Below are positions 36,648 through 47,249 of a stretch of 64,000 nt of DNA, in pieces. Source of the DNA: Castellaniella caeni NBRC 101664. Lineage in GTDB: Bacteria > Pseudomonadota > Gammaproteobacteria > Burkholderiales > Burkholderiaceae_B. Below the pieces are notes generated by a model that ran no database searches, was not told where the DNA came from, and saw only the letters and a program-made list of their open reading frames with translations. Numbering within the stretch: the stretch's first letter is position 1; the number at the start of each line of letters is the position of its first letter. The stretch is taken from NCBI RefSeq assembly GCF_001592225.1, contig NZ_BCWN01000016.1, forward strand, positions 16,225-80,224, written 5' to 3'. The position numbers were made by a program, and so were the translations under genes.

Positions 36648-37820
36648 TCAGTCGGCCTGTTTGCGCAGGAAGGCCGGGATGTCGAAGTGATCCATCCCGG
36701 CGGTTTCGAGCGCGCGCACCTGGGCCGAGGCATCGGCGCGCGGGCCGCGGCGGATGACCGACGGCACGTCCGTGCTGGAAAAATCGTGCGTCAGGTGCAC
36801 CGGCTGGTTGTCCGTGCCCGTGCGCTGCGCTTCGACGTTCGTCGCCACCAGCTGCGGGCGCGAGATGTTCGAGCCCAGGCCGGTTGCCACGACCGTGACG
36901 CGCAGGTTTTCGCCCATGGATTCATCGTAGGCCGTGCCGAAGATGACGGTCGCGTCTTCAGAGGCATAGCTGCGGATGGTTTCCATGATCTCACGCGTTT
37001 CGCGCATCTTCAGCGAGCGGCTGGCGGTGATGTTCACCAGGATGCCGCGCGCGCCATGCAGATCAACGCCTTCGAGCAGCGGGCAGGCGATGGCCTGCTC
37101 GGCGGCGATGCGCGCGCGATCCAAGCCCGCGGCCACGGCGGTGCCCATCATGGCCTGACCTTGCTCGCCCATGATGGTCTTCACGTCTTCGAAATCGACG
37201 TTCACATTGCCTTCGACGTTGATGATTTCGGCAATGCCCGCGCAGGCATTGTGCAAGACATCGTCGGCGGCGCGGAAGCAGTCTTCCTGCGTGGCATCCT
37301 CATCCATCAACTCGTAGAGGTTTTCGTTGAGGACGACCACCAGCGAATGCACGTGGCGCGAGAGTTCGCGGATGCCTTCCTCGGCCAGGCGCATGCGCTT
37401 GTTGCCTTCGAAGACGAAGGGCTTGGTGACCACGCCCACGGTCAGGATGCCCAGTTCTTTGGCCACTTCGGCCACGACGGGGCCGGCGCCCGTGCCGGTG
37501 CCCCCGCCCATGCCGGCGGTGATGAACACCATGTGCGCGCCGGTGAGGGCCGCGCGGATTTCCTCGCGCGCCGACTCGGCCGCCGTGCGGCCCTGGTCGG
37601 GCTTGGCGCCCGCGCCCAGGCCGGTGCGGCCCAGGCGAATCTGCACCGGCGCTTCGCTCGTGGCCAGTGCCTGCGAATCGGTGTTGGCGCAGATGAACTC
37701 CACGCCCTGCACCCCCGCGTGGATCATGTGGGCGACGGCGTTGCCACCGGCCCCCCCCACGCCCACGACCTTGATCACGGTTCCATTCCTGCTGGTATCC
37801 AGCATTTCGAAATTCATCAT
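36648..37820 (-). CDS. ftsZ: FtsZ cell-division GTPase
   Basis: 390 residues. The tubulin signature GGGTGTGAGPVVAEVAKELG is intact (about residue 110), preceded by VVGVGGAGGNAVAHMI; the T7 loop NVDFEDVKTIMGEQGQAMMG supplies catalytic aspartates. The C-terminal peptide DIPAFLRKQAD is the FtsA/ZipA-binding tail. FtsZ polymerises into the Z-ring. ATG 37820 follows GGGAG by 6 nt; the longer frame to 37889 is not used. It is the last dcw gene, 81 nt after ftsA, and is followed by a hairpin before lpxC. Confidence 0.98.
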   Translation of the reverse strand: MMNFEMLDTSRNGTVIKVVGVGGAGGNAVAHMIHAGVQGVEFICANTDSQALATSEAPVQIRLGRTGLGAGAKPDQGRTAAESAREEIRAALTGAHMVFITAGMGGGTGTGAGPVVAEVAKELGILTVGVVTKPFVFEGNKRMRLAEEGIRELSRHVHSLVVVLNENLYELMDEDATQEDCFRAADDVLHNACAGIAEIINVEGNVNVDFEDVKTIMGEQGQAMMGTAVAAGLDRARIAAEQAIACPLLEGVDLHGARGILVNITASRSLKMRETREIMETIRSYASEDATVIFGTAYDESMGENLRVTVVATGLGSNISRPQLVATNVEAQRTGTDNQPVHLTHDFSSTDVPSVIRRGPRADASAQVRALETAGMDHFDIPAFLRKQAD

Positions 37821-37901
37821 GTTTGACTCCCTCACATACGGAATAACAGAACAATCCCCTGAAAATCCACGACTTGCCCGACGGGTCATGAGCCCGGCGG
37901 A

Positions 37902-39128
37902 TCAATTCATGAACCACTCCTTCATGCGCGTCAGAACGGACTTGACGGTGCCCTTCTGCTGCGCAACCTTGCGACCGCGGGCACGCTGCGTGCGCGCCTC
38001 GGTCAACAAACCCATGACTGTGGCAAAGCGCGGATTGCGCATGACATCAGCCAGACTGCCGTCGTAGACGGGCACGGCCACGCGCACCGGCTTGAGAAAC
38101 ACGTCCTCGGCCAGCTCGACCATGCCCGGCATGAGCGCGGTGCCCCCGGTGAGCACCACGCCGGACGACAGCAATTCTTCATACCCGGATTCGCGCACCA
38201 CCTGCTGCACGAATCCGAACAACTCTTCCATGCGCGGCTCGATCACCGCGCCCAGGGCCTGGCGCTTGACGCTGCGGTTGGGCCGGTCGCCCAGGCCCGG
38301 CACTTCGATCACTTCCTCGGCGTCCACCAGCACCTGCTTGGCCACGCCGTAGCGCAGTTTGATTTCCTCGGCATCCGGCGTGGGCGTGCGCAACATGGCG
38401 GCGATATCGCTCGTGACCTGGTCGCCCGCGATGGGAATGACCGAGGTGTGGCGGATGGCCCCGCCGGTGTAGATGGCGATGTCGGTCGTGCCACCGCCGA
38501 TGTCCACCAGCACCACGCCCAGCTCTTTTTCGTCCGCCGTCAGGCAGGCCAGACTGGAGGCGAGCGGCTGCAGGATGAGATCCTGCACTTCCAGACCGCA
38601 GCGGCGCACGCACTTGACGATGTTCTGCGCCGCGCTGATCGCGCCGGTGACGATGTGCACGCGCACTTCCAGGCGCATGCCGCTCATGCCGATCGGCTCG
38701 CGGATGTCTTCCTGGGCATCGACGATGAACTCCTGCGTGAGCACGTGCAACACTTTCTGGTCGGTGGGAATGTTCACCGCCTTGGCCGTCTCGATCACGC
38801 GCTCGACGTCGGTGGCCGTCACTTCCTTGTCCTTGACCGCCACCATGCCGCTGGAATTGAAGCTGGTGATGTGACTGCCGGCGATGCCGGTGTAGACCTC
38901 GCGGATCTTGCAGTCGGCCATCAGTTCGGCTTCTTCAAGCGCGCGCTGGATGGAGTTGACGGTCGATTCGATGTTGACGACCACGCCCTTGCGCATGCCT
39001 TCGGACTCATGCTGGCCCAGGCCGATGACCTCGAAGCCGCCATCGGGCAATATCTCGGCCACAACGGCCACCACCTTGCTGGTGCCGATATCGAGTGCAA
39101 CGATCAGATCTTTGATGTCACGGGTCAT
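37902..39128 (-). CDS. ftsA: FtsA cell-division actin-like protein
   Basis: 408 residues. Actin-fold phosphate loops LIVALDIGTSKVVAVVAE and VVLVDIGGGTTDIAIYTGG, an SHS2 (1C) insertion around residues 85-165, and a C-terminal amphipathic membrane-targeting helix (SVLTRMKEWFMN) are visible. It tethers FtsZ to the membrane and recruits later divisome proteins. The ATG overlaps the ftsQ stop (ATGA). Confidence 0.97.
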   Translation of the reverse strand: MTRDIKDLIVALDIGTSKVVAVVAEILPDGGFEVIGLGQHESEGMRKGVVVNIESTVNSIQRALEEAELMADCKIREVYTGIAGSHITSFNSSGMVAVKDKEVTATDVERVIETAKAVNIPTDQKVLHVLTQEFIVDAQEDIREPIGMSGMRLEVRVHIVTGAISAAQNIVKCVRRCGLEVQDLILQPLASSLACLTADEKELGVVLVDIGGGTTDIAIYTGGAIRHTSVIPIAGDQVTSDIAAMLRTPTPDAEEIKLRYGVAKQVLVDAEEVIEVPGLGDRPNRSVKRQALGAVIEPRMEELFGFVQQVVRESGYEELLSSGVVLTGGTALMPGMVELAEDVFLKPVRVAVPVYDGSLADVMRNPRFATVMGLLTEARTQRARGRKVAQQKGTVKSVLTRMKEWFMN

Positions 39129-39928
39129 GGTTTGGAGGGTCGGGAAGTCGCAGTGGTTTCAGGGGCCAGCGTGATGGCGAATCCGTTGGGATAGCGCAAG
39201 TCGGCACTGGCAATCAGTCGGCCGCCCAGGCGCCGGGACAAATCCGGCCAAGCCTGAACGAAGCGTTGGATGCGGGCGGCAAAGGGCAGCGCCCCAGGGC
39301 GCCCGTGGGGGTCGGTGGCGTCGGCCGCCGGGTCGCGGCCCAGCGTCAGGTGCACGCCATCGGACAGGGACACCTCCCAGGCGTAGCGCGGCGAAAGCGT
39401 CGCCTCGCGCACGCTCAGGCCCAGCGGCGCGAACCAGCGGGCGATCTCGGCATAGCGCTGCACCACCAGCCGCTCGGAGCTGGCCGGGCCGTTGAGCTGC
39501 GGCAAATGCAGATCGTCGGGCAGTTCGCCCGGGTTGGCGGTGAACGCCTCGCCCCAGGTATTGATCATCTGGTTCTCGTTCCACAGCGCCAGCGGCTGCT
39601 GCTCTTCGATCTTCACCAGCAGGGTCGCGGGCCACACGCGGCGGATGGCGGCGTGGCGCACCCAGGGGGCTGTCTCGATGCGGTGGCGTACCTGGTCGAG
39701 GTTGAGCAGGAAGAAATTGCCATGCACCTGCCCGGCCAGCGCCGTCTGCAGGTTCAGCGGCGTGACGTATTGCAGGCTGCTGCCCGCCATGGGTTCGATC
39801 TCGATGCGGCTGATGGCGAAATACGGCCGCCGGATCACCCAGCTCACGAGCGCCGCCACCATGGCCAACACCGCCAGCAAAGCCAGCAGGTTGGCAATCA
39901 GGTTGGTGAGGCGGGCATCGGCAAACAC
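39125..39928 (-). CDS. ftsQ: FtsQ divisome membrane protein
   Basis: 267 residues, bitopic. One N-terminal membrane helix (LIANLLALLAVLAMVAALVS, about 10-30) is followed by a POTRA domain (ISRIEIEPMAGSSLQYV) and a beta domain. It links early and late division proteins and binds FtsB/FtsL. The start is taken as GTG 39928, 15 nt after the ddl stop. The 3' end overlaps ftsA by ATGA. The cytoplasmic tail is very short compared with E. coli FtsQ. Confidence 0.94.
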   Translation of the reverse strand: MFADARLTNLIANLLALLAVLAMVAALVSWVIRRPYFAISRIEIEPMAGSSLQYVTPLNLQTALAGQVHGNFFLLNLDQVRHRIETAPWVRHAAIRRVWPATLLVKIEEQQPLALWNENQMINTWGEAFTANPGELPDDLHLPQLNGPASSERLVVQRYAEIARWFAPLGLSVREATLSPRYAWEVSLSDGVHLTLGRDPAADATDPHGRPGALPFAARIQRFVQAWPDLSRRLGGRLIASADLRYPNGFAITLAPETTATSRPSKP

Positions 39929-39943
39929 GTCGGTCTCTCTATC

Positions 39944-40887
39944 TCAATGGGCCAGGGGCGCGCGCACTTTACACCGGGCGGTGGCCAGAATGGCGACACA
40001 CAGCTCGGCATAGCTCATGCCGTTGGCCTTGGCGCCCATGGGCACCAGCGAATGGCCGGTCATACCGGGCGACGTGTTCATCTCCAGCAGCCAGGGGCGG
40101 TTTTGCGCATCGAGCATGACGTCGGCGCGGCCCCAGCCCTCGCAGCCGAGGATGCGGTACGCCTGCACGCACAGCGCCTGCACCTGCCGCGCCAGGCTGT
40201 CGGGCAGCTGGGCGGGGCAGATGTACTGCGTCTCGTCGGAAACGTACTTGTGTTCGTAGTCGTAGTTGCCCTGGGGCGCGATGATCTCGATGACGGGCAA
40301 GGCACGCGCGTCGTCCCCTGTGCCCAGGATCGGCACCGTCAGCTCGCGCCCGCGGATGAACTGTTCCGCCAGGGCGCAATCGTCGTGCTGGCAGGCCAGA
40401 GCCAGCGCCTGCGGCAGCTGGGCCGCGGACTCGACCCGCGTCAGGCCCAGGGTCGAGCCTTCGTGGGCGGGCTTGACGATGAGCGGCAAGCCCAGGTCGT
40501 CCGCCAGGCCATCCAGAGGCGACTGGCTGTTCAGCATGGCAAAGCGCGGCGTGGGCAGGCCATGCTGCAGCCACAGGTGCTTGGTGGCAATCTTGTCCAT
40601 GGCCAGCCCCGAGGCCAGCGGGCCGCTGCCGGTGTAGGGGATGCGCAGCAGTTCAAGCGCCCCCTGCACCGTGCCGTCCTCGCCAAAGCGCCCGTGCAGG
40701 GCGATGAAGACGCGCTCGAAATCCGCCGCCGCCAGCTCGGCCAGCGACTGGCGCCCCGTGTCGAACAGATGCGCATCCACGCCCGCTTCACGCAGGGCGG
40801 CGCATACCCCGGCGCCGGACATGAGCGACACCTCGCGCTCGGCGGAGACCCCGCCGTAGAGCACGCCGACGCGGCCAAAAGATGTGG

Positions 40888-40891
<4 letters not shown>
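39944..40891 (-). CDS. ddl: D-alanine-D-alanine ligase (DdlB type)
   Basis: 315 residues, ATP-grasp. [21 protein letters not shown] is the N-terminal loop, [20 protein letters not shown] the dipeptide-site region, [19 protein letters not shown] the ATP-binding loop, and [19 protein letters not shown] the metal-binding C-terminus. It supplies D-Ala-D-Ala to the MurF half of the fused ligase. ATG 40891 overlaps the murC stop. It sits in the standard dcw position before ftsQ. Confidence 0.97.
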
Positions 40892-42290
<1,399 letters not shown>

Positions 42291-42294
<4 letters not shown>

Positions 42295-43364
42295 GCCGAT
42301 TCCTCTTTGCTGTGGACGCAGGCTTCGGCGATGAGCTGCGCAGCGTTCAGACTTGAATGTTCGTGGGCGTGGGCCGCCACCTGGGCCAGTTCGGCTCGCG
42401 TGCGCGCCGCCAGCCACTGCGCCAGCCCGGCGGCGTCGAGTGTGGCCTGAGGCATCATCCAGCCGCCCCCGCACTCCGACAGATAGCGGGCGTTGGCGGT
42501 CTGGTGGTCGTCGATGGCGCCGGGCAGCGGGATGAACAGCGCGGCCACGCCGACCGCGGCCACCTCGGCCACCGTCATGGCGCCCGCCCGGCAGACCACG
42601 AGATCGGCGTCGGCCAGGGCCTGCGCCATGTCGTCGATGAAGGCCGACACCTGGGCACGCAGGCCCAGGCGGGCATAGTGTGCCCGCACCTTGTCGGCAT
42701 GGCGCTCACCCGCCTGATGGTGCACATCGATGCGCGCCTCGGCGGGCAGGCGGGCCAGCGCCTCGGGCACCAGATCATTGATGCTGGCCGCCCCCTGGCT
42801 GCCGCCCAGCACCAGCAGACGCAGCGGCCCCTGGCGTCCGGCGTAGCGCTGCGCGGCGGGCGTCACCGCCGTCAGGGCGGCGCGCACCGGATTGCCCACC
42901 ATCAGTGCCCCCGGCAGCGTCCCTGGAAAGCCGGTGAGCGCGCGGCGGGCAAAGCGCGCCAGCAGGCGGTTGGCCGTGCCCGCCACGGCATTCTGCTCGT
43001 GGATGACCATGGGGATACCGCTCAGACGGGCCATGAGCCCGCCGGGCACGGCGGCATAACCGCCCATGCCCAGGACGACGTCGGGCCGCCGCGCGCGCAG
43101 CAGGCGGCGCACCTGCAGGCAGGCGGCGCCCAGCGTGAACGGCAGCTTGAGCAAGGCCGACAGGCCCTTGCCGCGCACGCCGCCGAAACGCAGCGGCAGC
43201 AGCTCGATGCCGCGGGCCGGCACCAGGCGGCCTTCCATGCGCTCTGGGTTGCCCAGCCACAGCACCTGCCAGCCTTGGCCGCGCAGGACTTCAGCCACTG
43301 CCAGGCCGGGCATGATGTGCCCGCCCGTGCCGCCCGCCATGATGAGGATCACAGGCTGTGTCAT
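42291..43364 (-). CDS. murG: MurG, lipid II-forming GlcNAc transferase
   Basis: 357 residues, GT28. [20 protein letters not shown] is the first G loop, [17 protein letters not shown] the second, [19 protein letters not shown] the third, and the C-half has [20 protein letters not shown]. It converts lipid I to lipid II on the inner leaflet. ATG 43364 overlaps the ftsW stop (ATGA), and the stop overlaps murC. A frame reaching 44315 upstream of this start is a shadow of ftsW. Confidence 0.97.
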
Positions 43365-44554
43365 CGCCGTTTCCCCCGCATCATGCAGCGCGTCTCGTAG
43401 TCCACGCGCAACAGCAAGGCGATCGCCATCAGATTGAGCACGATCCCCGACCCCCCGTAGCTGACCAGCGGCAGCGTGAGCCCCTTGGTGGGCAGCAGGC
43501 CCACGCAGACCCCCACGTTGATGAAGGCCTGCACGCCCATCCACAGCGCCACGCCCTGGGCCACCAGGCCGTCGAAAACGCGTTCGAGCACCATGGCCTG
43601 ACGCGCGATCTCGAAGCCGCGCAGCACCAGGAAGGCGAAGACGGCGATCAAGCACAGCACGCCCACGAAGCCCAGCTCTTCGCCGATCACGGCGACGATG
43701 AAGTCGGTGTGCGCCTCGGGCAGGTAGTGCAGTTTCTCGATGCTCGAGCCCAGTCCCACACCGAACCATTCGCCGCGCCCCAGGGCGATGAGGGAGTGCG
43801 AGAGCTGGTAGGCGCTGCCGTAGGCATTGTCCGGATTCCAGGGGTCGAGATAGACGAAAAGCCGCTCGCGGCGCCAGGGCGACAGCCAGATGAGCAGCAG
43901 AAAGGCCGACATCACGATGCCCAGCAGGGTGGAGAACAGCTTCAGATTGATGCCGCCAATGAAGAGAATGCCCACGGCAATGGCGCCGATGACGATGGAC
44001 GCGCCCAGGTCGGGCTCCATCAGCAGCAGCAGGCCCGAGGCGCCCAGGGCCAGGGCCATCGGCATGAAGCCGCGCCAGAAGCCTTGCAGGTGTGCGCGCT
44101 TGCGTACGACGTAGTCGGCGGCGTACAGGATGACGGCCAGCTTCATGAGCTCGGACGGCTGGAAGTTGATCGGCCCCAGCGGCAGCCAGCGGCGCGCGCC
44201 GTTGACCTCGCGGCCGATGCCCGGCACCAGCACCACCAGCAGCAGGAACAGCGAGACGATGAACAGCGGCAGGGCAAGCTTTCCCCAGACGCGCATCGGC
44301 ATGCTCGCCGCGCACAGCGCCGCCAGCAGGCCGATGAGGATGAAGACCGCATGGCGTCCGACGAAGTAGAAGCGGCCATAGCTTTCATAGCGCGGGCCGT
44401 CGGCCAGCGCGATCGAGGCCGAATACACCATCAGCAGGCCGAACAGCACCAGCGCCGTCACCGCCACGATGAGGCCGACGTCCACGCTGGGCATGGTCGT
44501 GCGCCCGGGGCGTACGGCGTTCAGGCTGGCGCTGAGTTCACCGAGCATGCTCAT
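43361..44554 (-). CDS. ftsW: FtsW, SEDS-family septal peptidoglycan polymerase
   Basis: 397 residues with about ten helices. [20 protein letters not shown] is the SEDS signature containing the catalytic-site loop, and [19 protein letters not shown] plus [18 protein letters not shown] are later conserved blocks. It polymerises septal glycan with FtsI. The N-terminus is taken at ATG 44554, overlapping the murD stop (ATGA); ATG 44548 is an alternative. The frame open to 44728 enters murD. Confidence 0.96.
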   Translation of the reverse strand: MSMLGELSASLNAVRPGRTTMPSVDVGLIVAVTALVLFGLLMVYSASIALADGPRYESYGRFYFVGRHAVFILIGLLAALCAASMPMRVWGKLALPLFIVSLFLLLVVLVPGIGREVNGARRWLPLGPINFQPSELMKLAVILYAADYVVRKRAHLQGFWRGFMPMALALGASGLLLLMEPDLGASIVIGAIAVGILFIGGINLKLFSTLLGIVMSAFLLLIWLSPWRRERLFVYLDPWNPDNAYGSAYQLSHSLIALGRGEWFGVGLGSSIEKLHYLPEAHTDFIVAVIGEELGFVGVLCLIAVFAFLVLRGFEIARQAMVLERVFDGLVAQGVALWMGVQAFINVGVCVGLLPTKGLTLPLVSYGGSGIVLNLMAIALLLRVDYETRCMMRGKRR

Positions 44555-46080
44555 GCGACCTCCCCCTGATCCGCCGCCAACTCGCGCACCGCCTCGACGA
44601 AGCAGGCGCTGCGGTGGGCGTAGTTGCGAAACATGTCCATGCTGGCGCAGGCGGGCGACAGCAGCACGGCATCGCCCGCCTGCGCCAAGGCGAACCCCCG
44701 GCGCACGGCGTCTTCCAGCGTCGGGCACGCCTCGAGCGGCACATCGCAGGCCGACAGGGCCTGGCCAATGCGCGGGCCGTCCTGGCCGATGAGCAGCACG
44801 GCGCGCGCATGGGCGCGCACCGCGGGTGCCAGCGGCGAAAAATCCTGGCCTTTGCCCAGGCCGCCCGCGATCAGCACGACGCGGCGCCCCAGGCCCTGCA
44901 GGGCCGCCAGCGTGGCGCCCACGTTGGTGCCCTTGCTGTCATCGATGAAATCAACCTCGGCGACCGTGCGCACCAGTTCGGTGCGGTGGGCCTCGCCGCG
45001 ATACGTACGCAAGGCGTGCAGCATCCGCGCCCAGTCCAGGCCGATGGCCGCACCCAGGGCCAGGGCCGCCAGGGCGTTCAGGGCGTTGTGCTGCCCGCGG
45101 ATCAGCAGCGCCTCGGCGGGCATCAGGGCCTGCGCCGGCGCCGCCGGGCACGTAGCCACGTGCCCGGCTTGCGCGGCCTTGCGGCGCGACCCGCCGACGG
45201 GCGGCGCCGTCTCTGCCTCGGGTGCCCAGGCCAGCCAGGACAGGCCGTTTTGCACGAGCAGTCCCAGGTCGCCGGCCAAAACAGGCGCGTCCTGGCCAAA
45301 GCTGCGCACGCGCACGTCCGCCACGTCATCGACCATGGCGCGCACCCAGGCGTCGTCGCGGTTAATGACCTGTACCCGCGTCATCCCCAGCAGCCGCGCC
45401 TTGGCGGCGGCATACGCCTGCATCGAACCATGCCAGTCCAGGTGATCCTGCGTCAGGTTGAGCACCACGGCGGCATCGGCCTGCAGCGAACGGGTGGTTT
45501 CCAGCTGGAAGCTGGAGAGTTCCAGCACCCAGACCTCGGGCAGATCGTCTTGTTCGAGGGCCTCGCGCAGGCTGAGCAGGGCCGCCGGGCTGATGTTGCC
45601 CGCCGCGCGCACACGCCGCCCGCAGCCCTGTGCCAGATGGCGCACGAGCGACGTGACGGTGGTCTTGCCGTTGGTGCCCGTGACGGCCACCACGGCAGGC
45701 GCATAGCCCTGCGCGCGCAGATCGGCCAGGGCGCGCGCAAAAAGCTCGATCTCGCCGATGACATCGATGCCGCGCGCGCGCGCCGCCGCCAGCAGGGCGG
45801 CCACCGGCGCCTCGTGGGGGTTGAGCCCGGGGCTGAGCACCAGCGTGTGTACACCTTCCAGGGCCGCGGCTTGCAGCGCATCCGGCCCCAGGTGCAGCTC
45901 GGCCTCGACGCCCTGCGCCTGCAAGGTGGCCAGCCCGCCCGGCTGCGTCCGGGTGTCGAGCACACGCAGGCGCGCGCCTCGGGCCGCGCACCAGCAAGCG
46001 GCGGCCACGCCGGTCTCGCCCAGCCCCATGATCAGGGTCAGGCCGTCCTGGCGCAGCGAGGGGAAGGTCGTCGTATTCAT
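44551..46080 (-). CDS. murD: MurD, UDP-MurNAc-L-Ala-D-Glu ligase
   Basis: 509 residues, longer than the usual 440-450. [20 protein letters not shown] opens the UDP domain, [20 protein letters not shown] is the P-loop, and [19 protein letters not shown] the central motif. The extra length is an insertion of about 30-50 residues near 255-300 ([20 protein letters not shown] and the following alanine-rich stretch). It adds D-glutamate to UDP-MurNAc-L-Ala. ATG 46080 overlaps the mraY stop (ATGA), and the stop overlaps ftsW. Confidence 0.96.
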   Translation of the reverse strand: MNTTTFPSLRQDGLTLIMGLGETGVAAACWCAARGARLRVLDTRTQPGGLATLQAQGVEAELHLGPDALQAAALEGVHTLVLSPGLNPHEAPVAALLAAARARGIDVIGEIELFARALADLRAQGYAPAVVAVTGTNGKTTVTSLVRHLAQGCGRRVRAAGNISPAALLSLREALEQDDLPEVWVLELSSFQLETTRSLQADAAVVLNLTQDHLDWHGSMQAYAAAKARLLGMTRVQVINRDDAWVRAMVDDVADVRVRSFGQDAPVLAGDLGLLVQNGLSWLAWAPEAETAPPVGGSRRKAAQAGHVATCPAAPAQALMPAEALLIRGQHNALNALAALALGAAIGLDWARMLHALRTYRGEAHRTELVRTVAEVDFIDDSKGTNVGATLAALQGLGRRVVLIAGGLGKGQDFSPLAPAVRAHARAVLLIGQDGPRIGQALSACDVPLEACPTLEDAVRRGFALAQAGDAVLLSPACASMDMFRNYAHRSACFVEAVRELAADQGEVA

Positions 46081-47249
46081 CGCAGTTTCAGACTCGACAG
46101 GCCGATCAGCACCAGCATCATGGTGATGATCCAGAAGCGCACCACGACCTGGGTTTCTTTCCAGCCACTGACCTCGAAATGATGATGCAAGGGTGCCATG
46201 CGGAAAATCCGCCGCCCCTCGCCGTAACGTTTCTTGGTGTATTTGAACCAGCTCACCTGCAACATCACCGACAGGGTCTCGACGACGAATACCCCGCCCA
46301 TGATGAAGAGCACGATTTCCTGGCGCACGATGACGGCAATGGCGCCCAGCGCACCGCCCAGGGCCAGCGCCCCCACGTCGCCCATGAACACCTGGGCCGG
46401 ATACGTGTTGAACCACAGAAAAGCCAGACCGGCCCCGGCGATGGCCGCGCACAGCACCATCAGCTCGGAGGCGCCGGGAATGTACGGAAACAGCAGATAC
46501 TTCGAGTAATCGACGCGCCCCACCACGTAGGCGAAGATCCCCAGTGCGGAGCCGATCATCACCGTGGGCATGATGGCCAGGCCATCGAGCCCATCGGTGA
46601 GATTGACGGCATTGCTGGTGCCGACGATGACCAGCCACGTCAGGGTGAAAAAGCCCAGCACCCCCAGCGGATAGCTGACGGTCTTGAAAAACGGCACGAT
46701 CAGGTCGGCGCGCGCGGGCAGCGGCTGGGTGAAGCCGCTGAAGACCCAGTCGCGGAACAGCGGCCATAGTTCGGTATTGGCGGGCACCGAGACGGCAAAA
46801 CTGAGATAGATGGCGGCCACGGCGCCGATCAGGGCCTGCCAGAAGAATTTCTGCCGGGCGGGCATGCCTTCGGGGTCGTGATGCACCACCTTGCGATAGT
46901 CGTCGGCCCAGCCGATCCAGCCAAAGCCGAACGTGACTAGCAGCACGACCCAGACGAAGCGGTTCGTCCAGTCGGCCCACAGCAGCGTGCTGATGCCGAT
47001 GGCGATCAGGATGAGCGCCCCGCCCATGGTGGGCGTGCCGTTCTTGGCCAGGTGGGTTTGCGGGCCATAGCTGCGCACGGCCTGGCCGATCTTCAGCTCG
47101 GTCAGGCGACGGATCAGCCAAGGCCCGGCCAGCAGCCCGATGGCCAGTGCCGTGGCGCTGGCCAGCAGCGCACGGAAGGTGATGTACTCCACCACGCCAA
47201 AGGCGCGGAAGTGATGGTCTGCCAGCCAGCGCGCCAGTTCAAGCAGCAT
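46077..47249 (-). CDS. mraY: MraY, phospho-MurNAc-pentapeptide translocase
   Basis: 390 residues with about ten helices. [36 protein letters not shown] (the D-D motif), [17 protein letters not shown] and [20 protein letters not shown] with the H-H-H motif are all intact. It makes lipid I from UDP-MurNAc-pentapeptide and undecaprenyl phosphate. ATG 47249 has GAGG 6 nt upstream and starts inside the end of murEF (11-nt overlap); ATG 47255 is too close to the site. The stop overlaps murD. Confidence 0.97.
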   Translation of the reverse strand: MLLELARWLADHHFRAFGVVEYITFRALLASATALAIGLLAGPWLIRRLTELKIGQAVRSYGPQTHLAKNGTPTMGGALILIAIGISTLLWADWTNRFVWVVLLVTFGFGWIGWADDYRKVVHHDPEGMPARQKFFWQALIGAVAAIYLSFAVSVPANTELWPLFRDWVFSGFTQPLPARADLIVPFFKTVSYPLGVLGFFTLTWLVIVGTSNAVNLTDGLDGLAIMPTVMIGSALGIFAYVVGRVDYSKYLLFPYIPGASELMVLCAAIAGAGLAFLWFNTYPAQVFMGDVGALALGGALGAIAVIVRQEIVLFIMGGVFVVETLSVMLQVSWFKYTKKRYGEGRRIFRMAPLHHHFEVSGWKETQVVVRFWIITMMLVLIGLSSLKLR

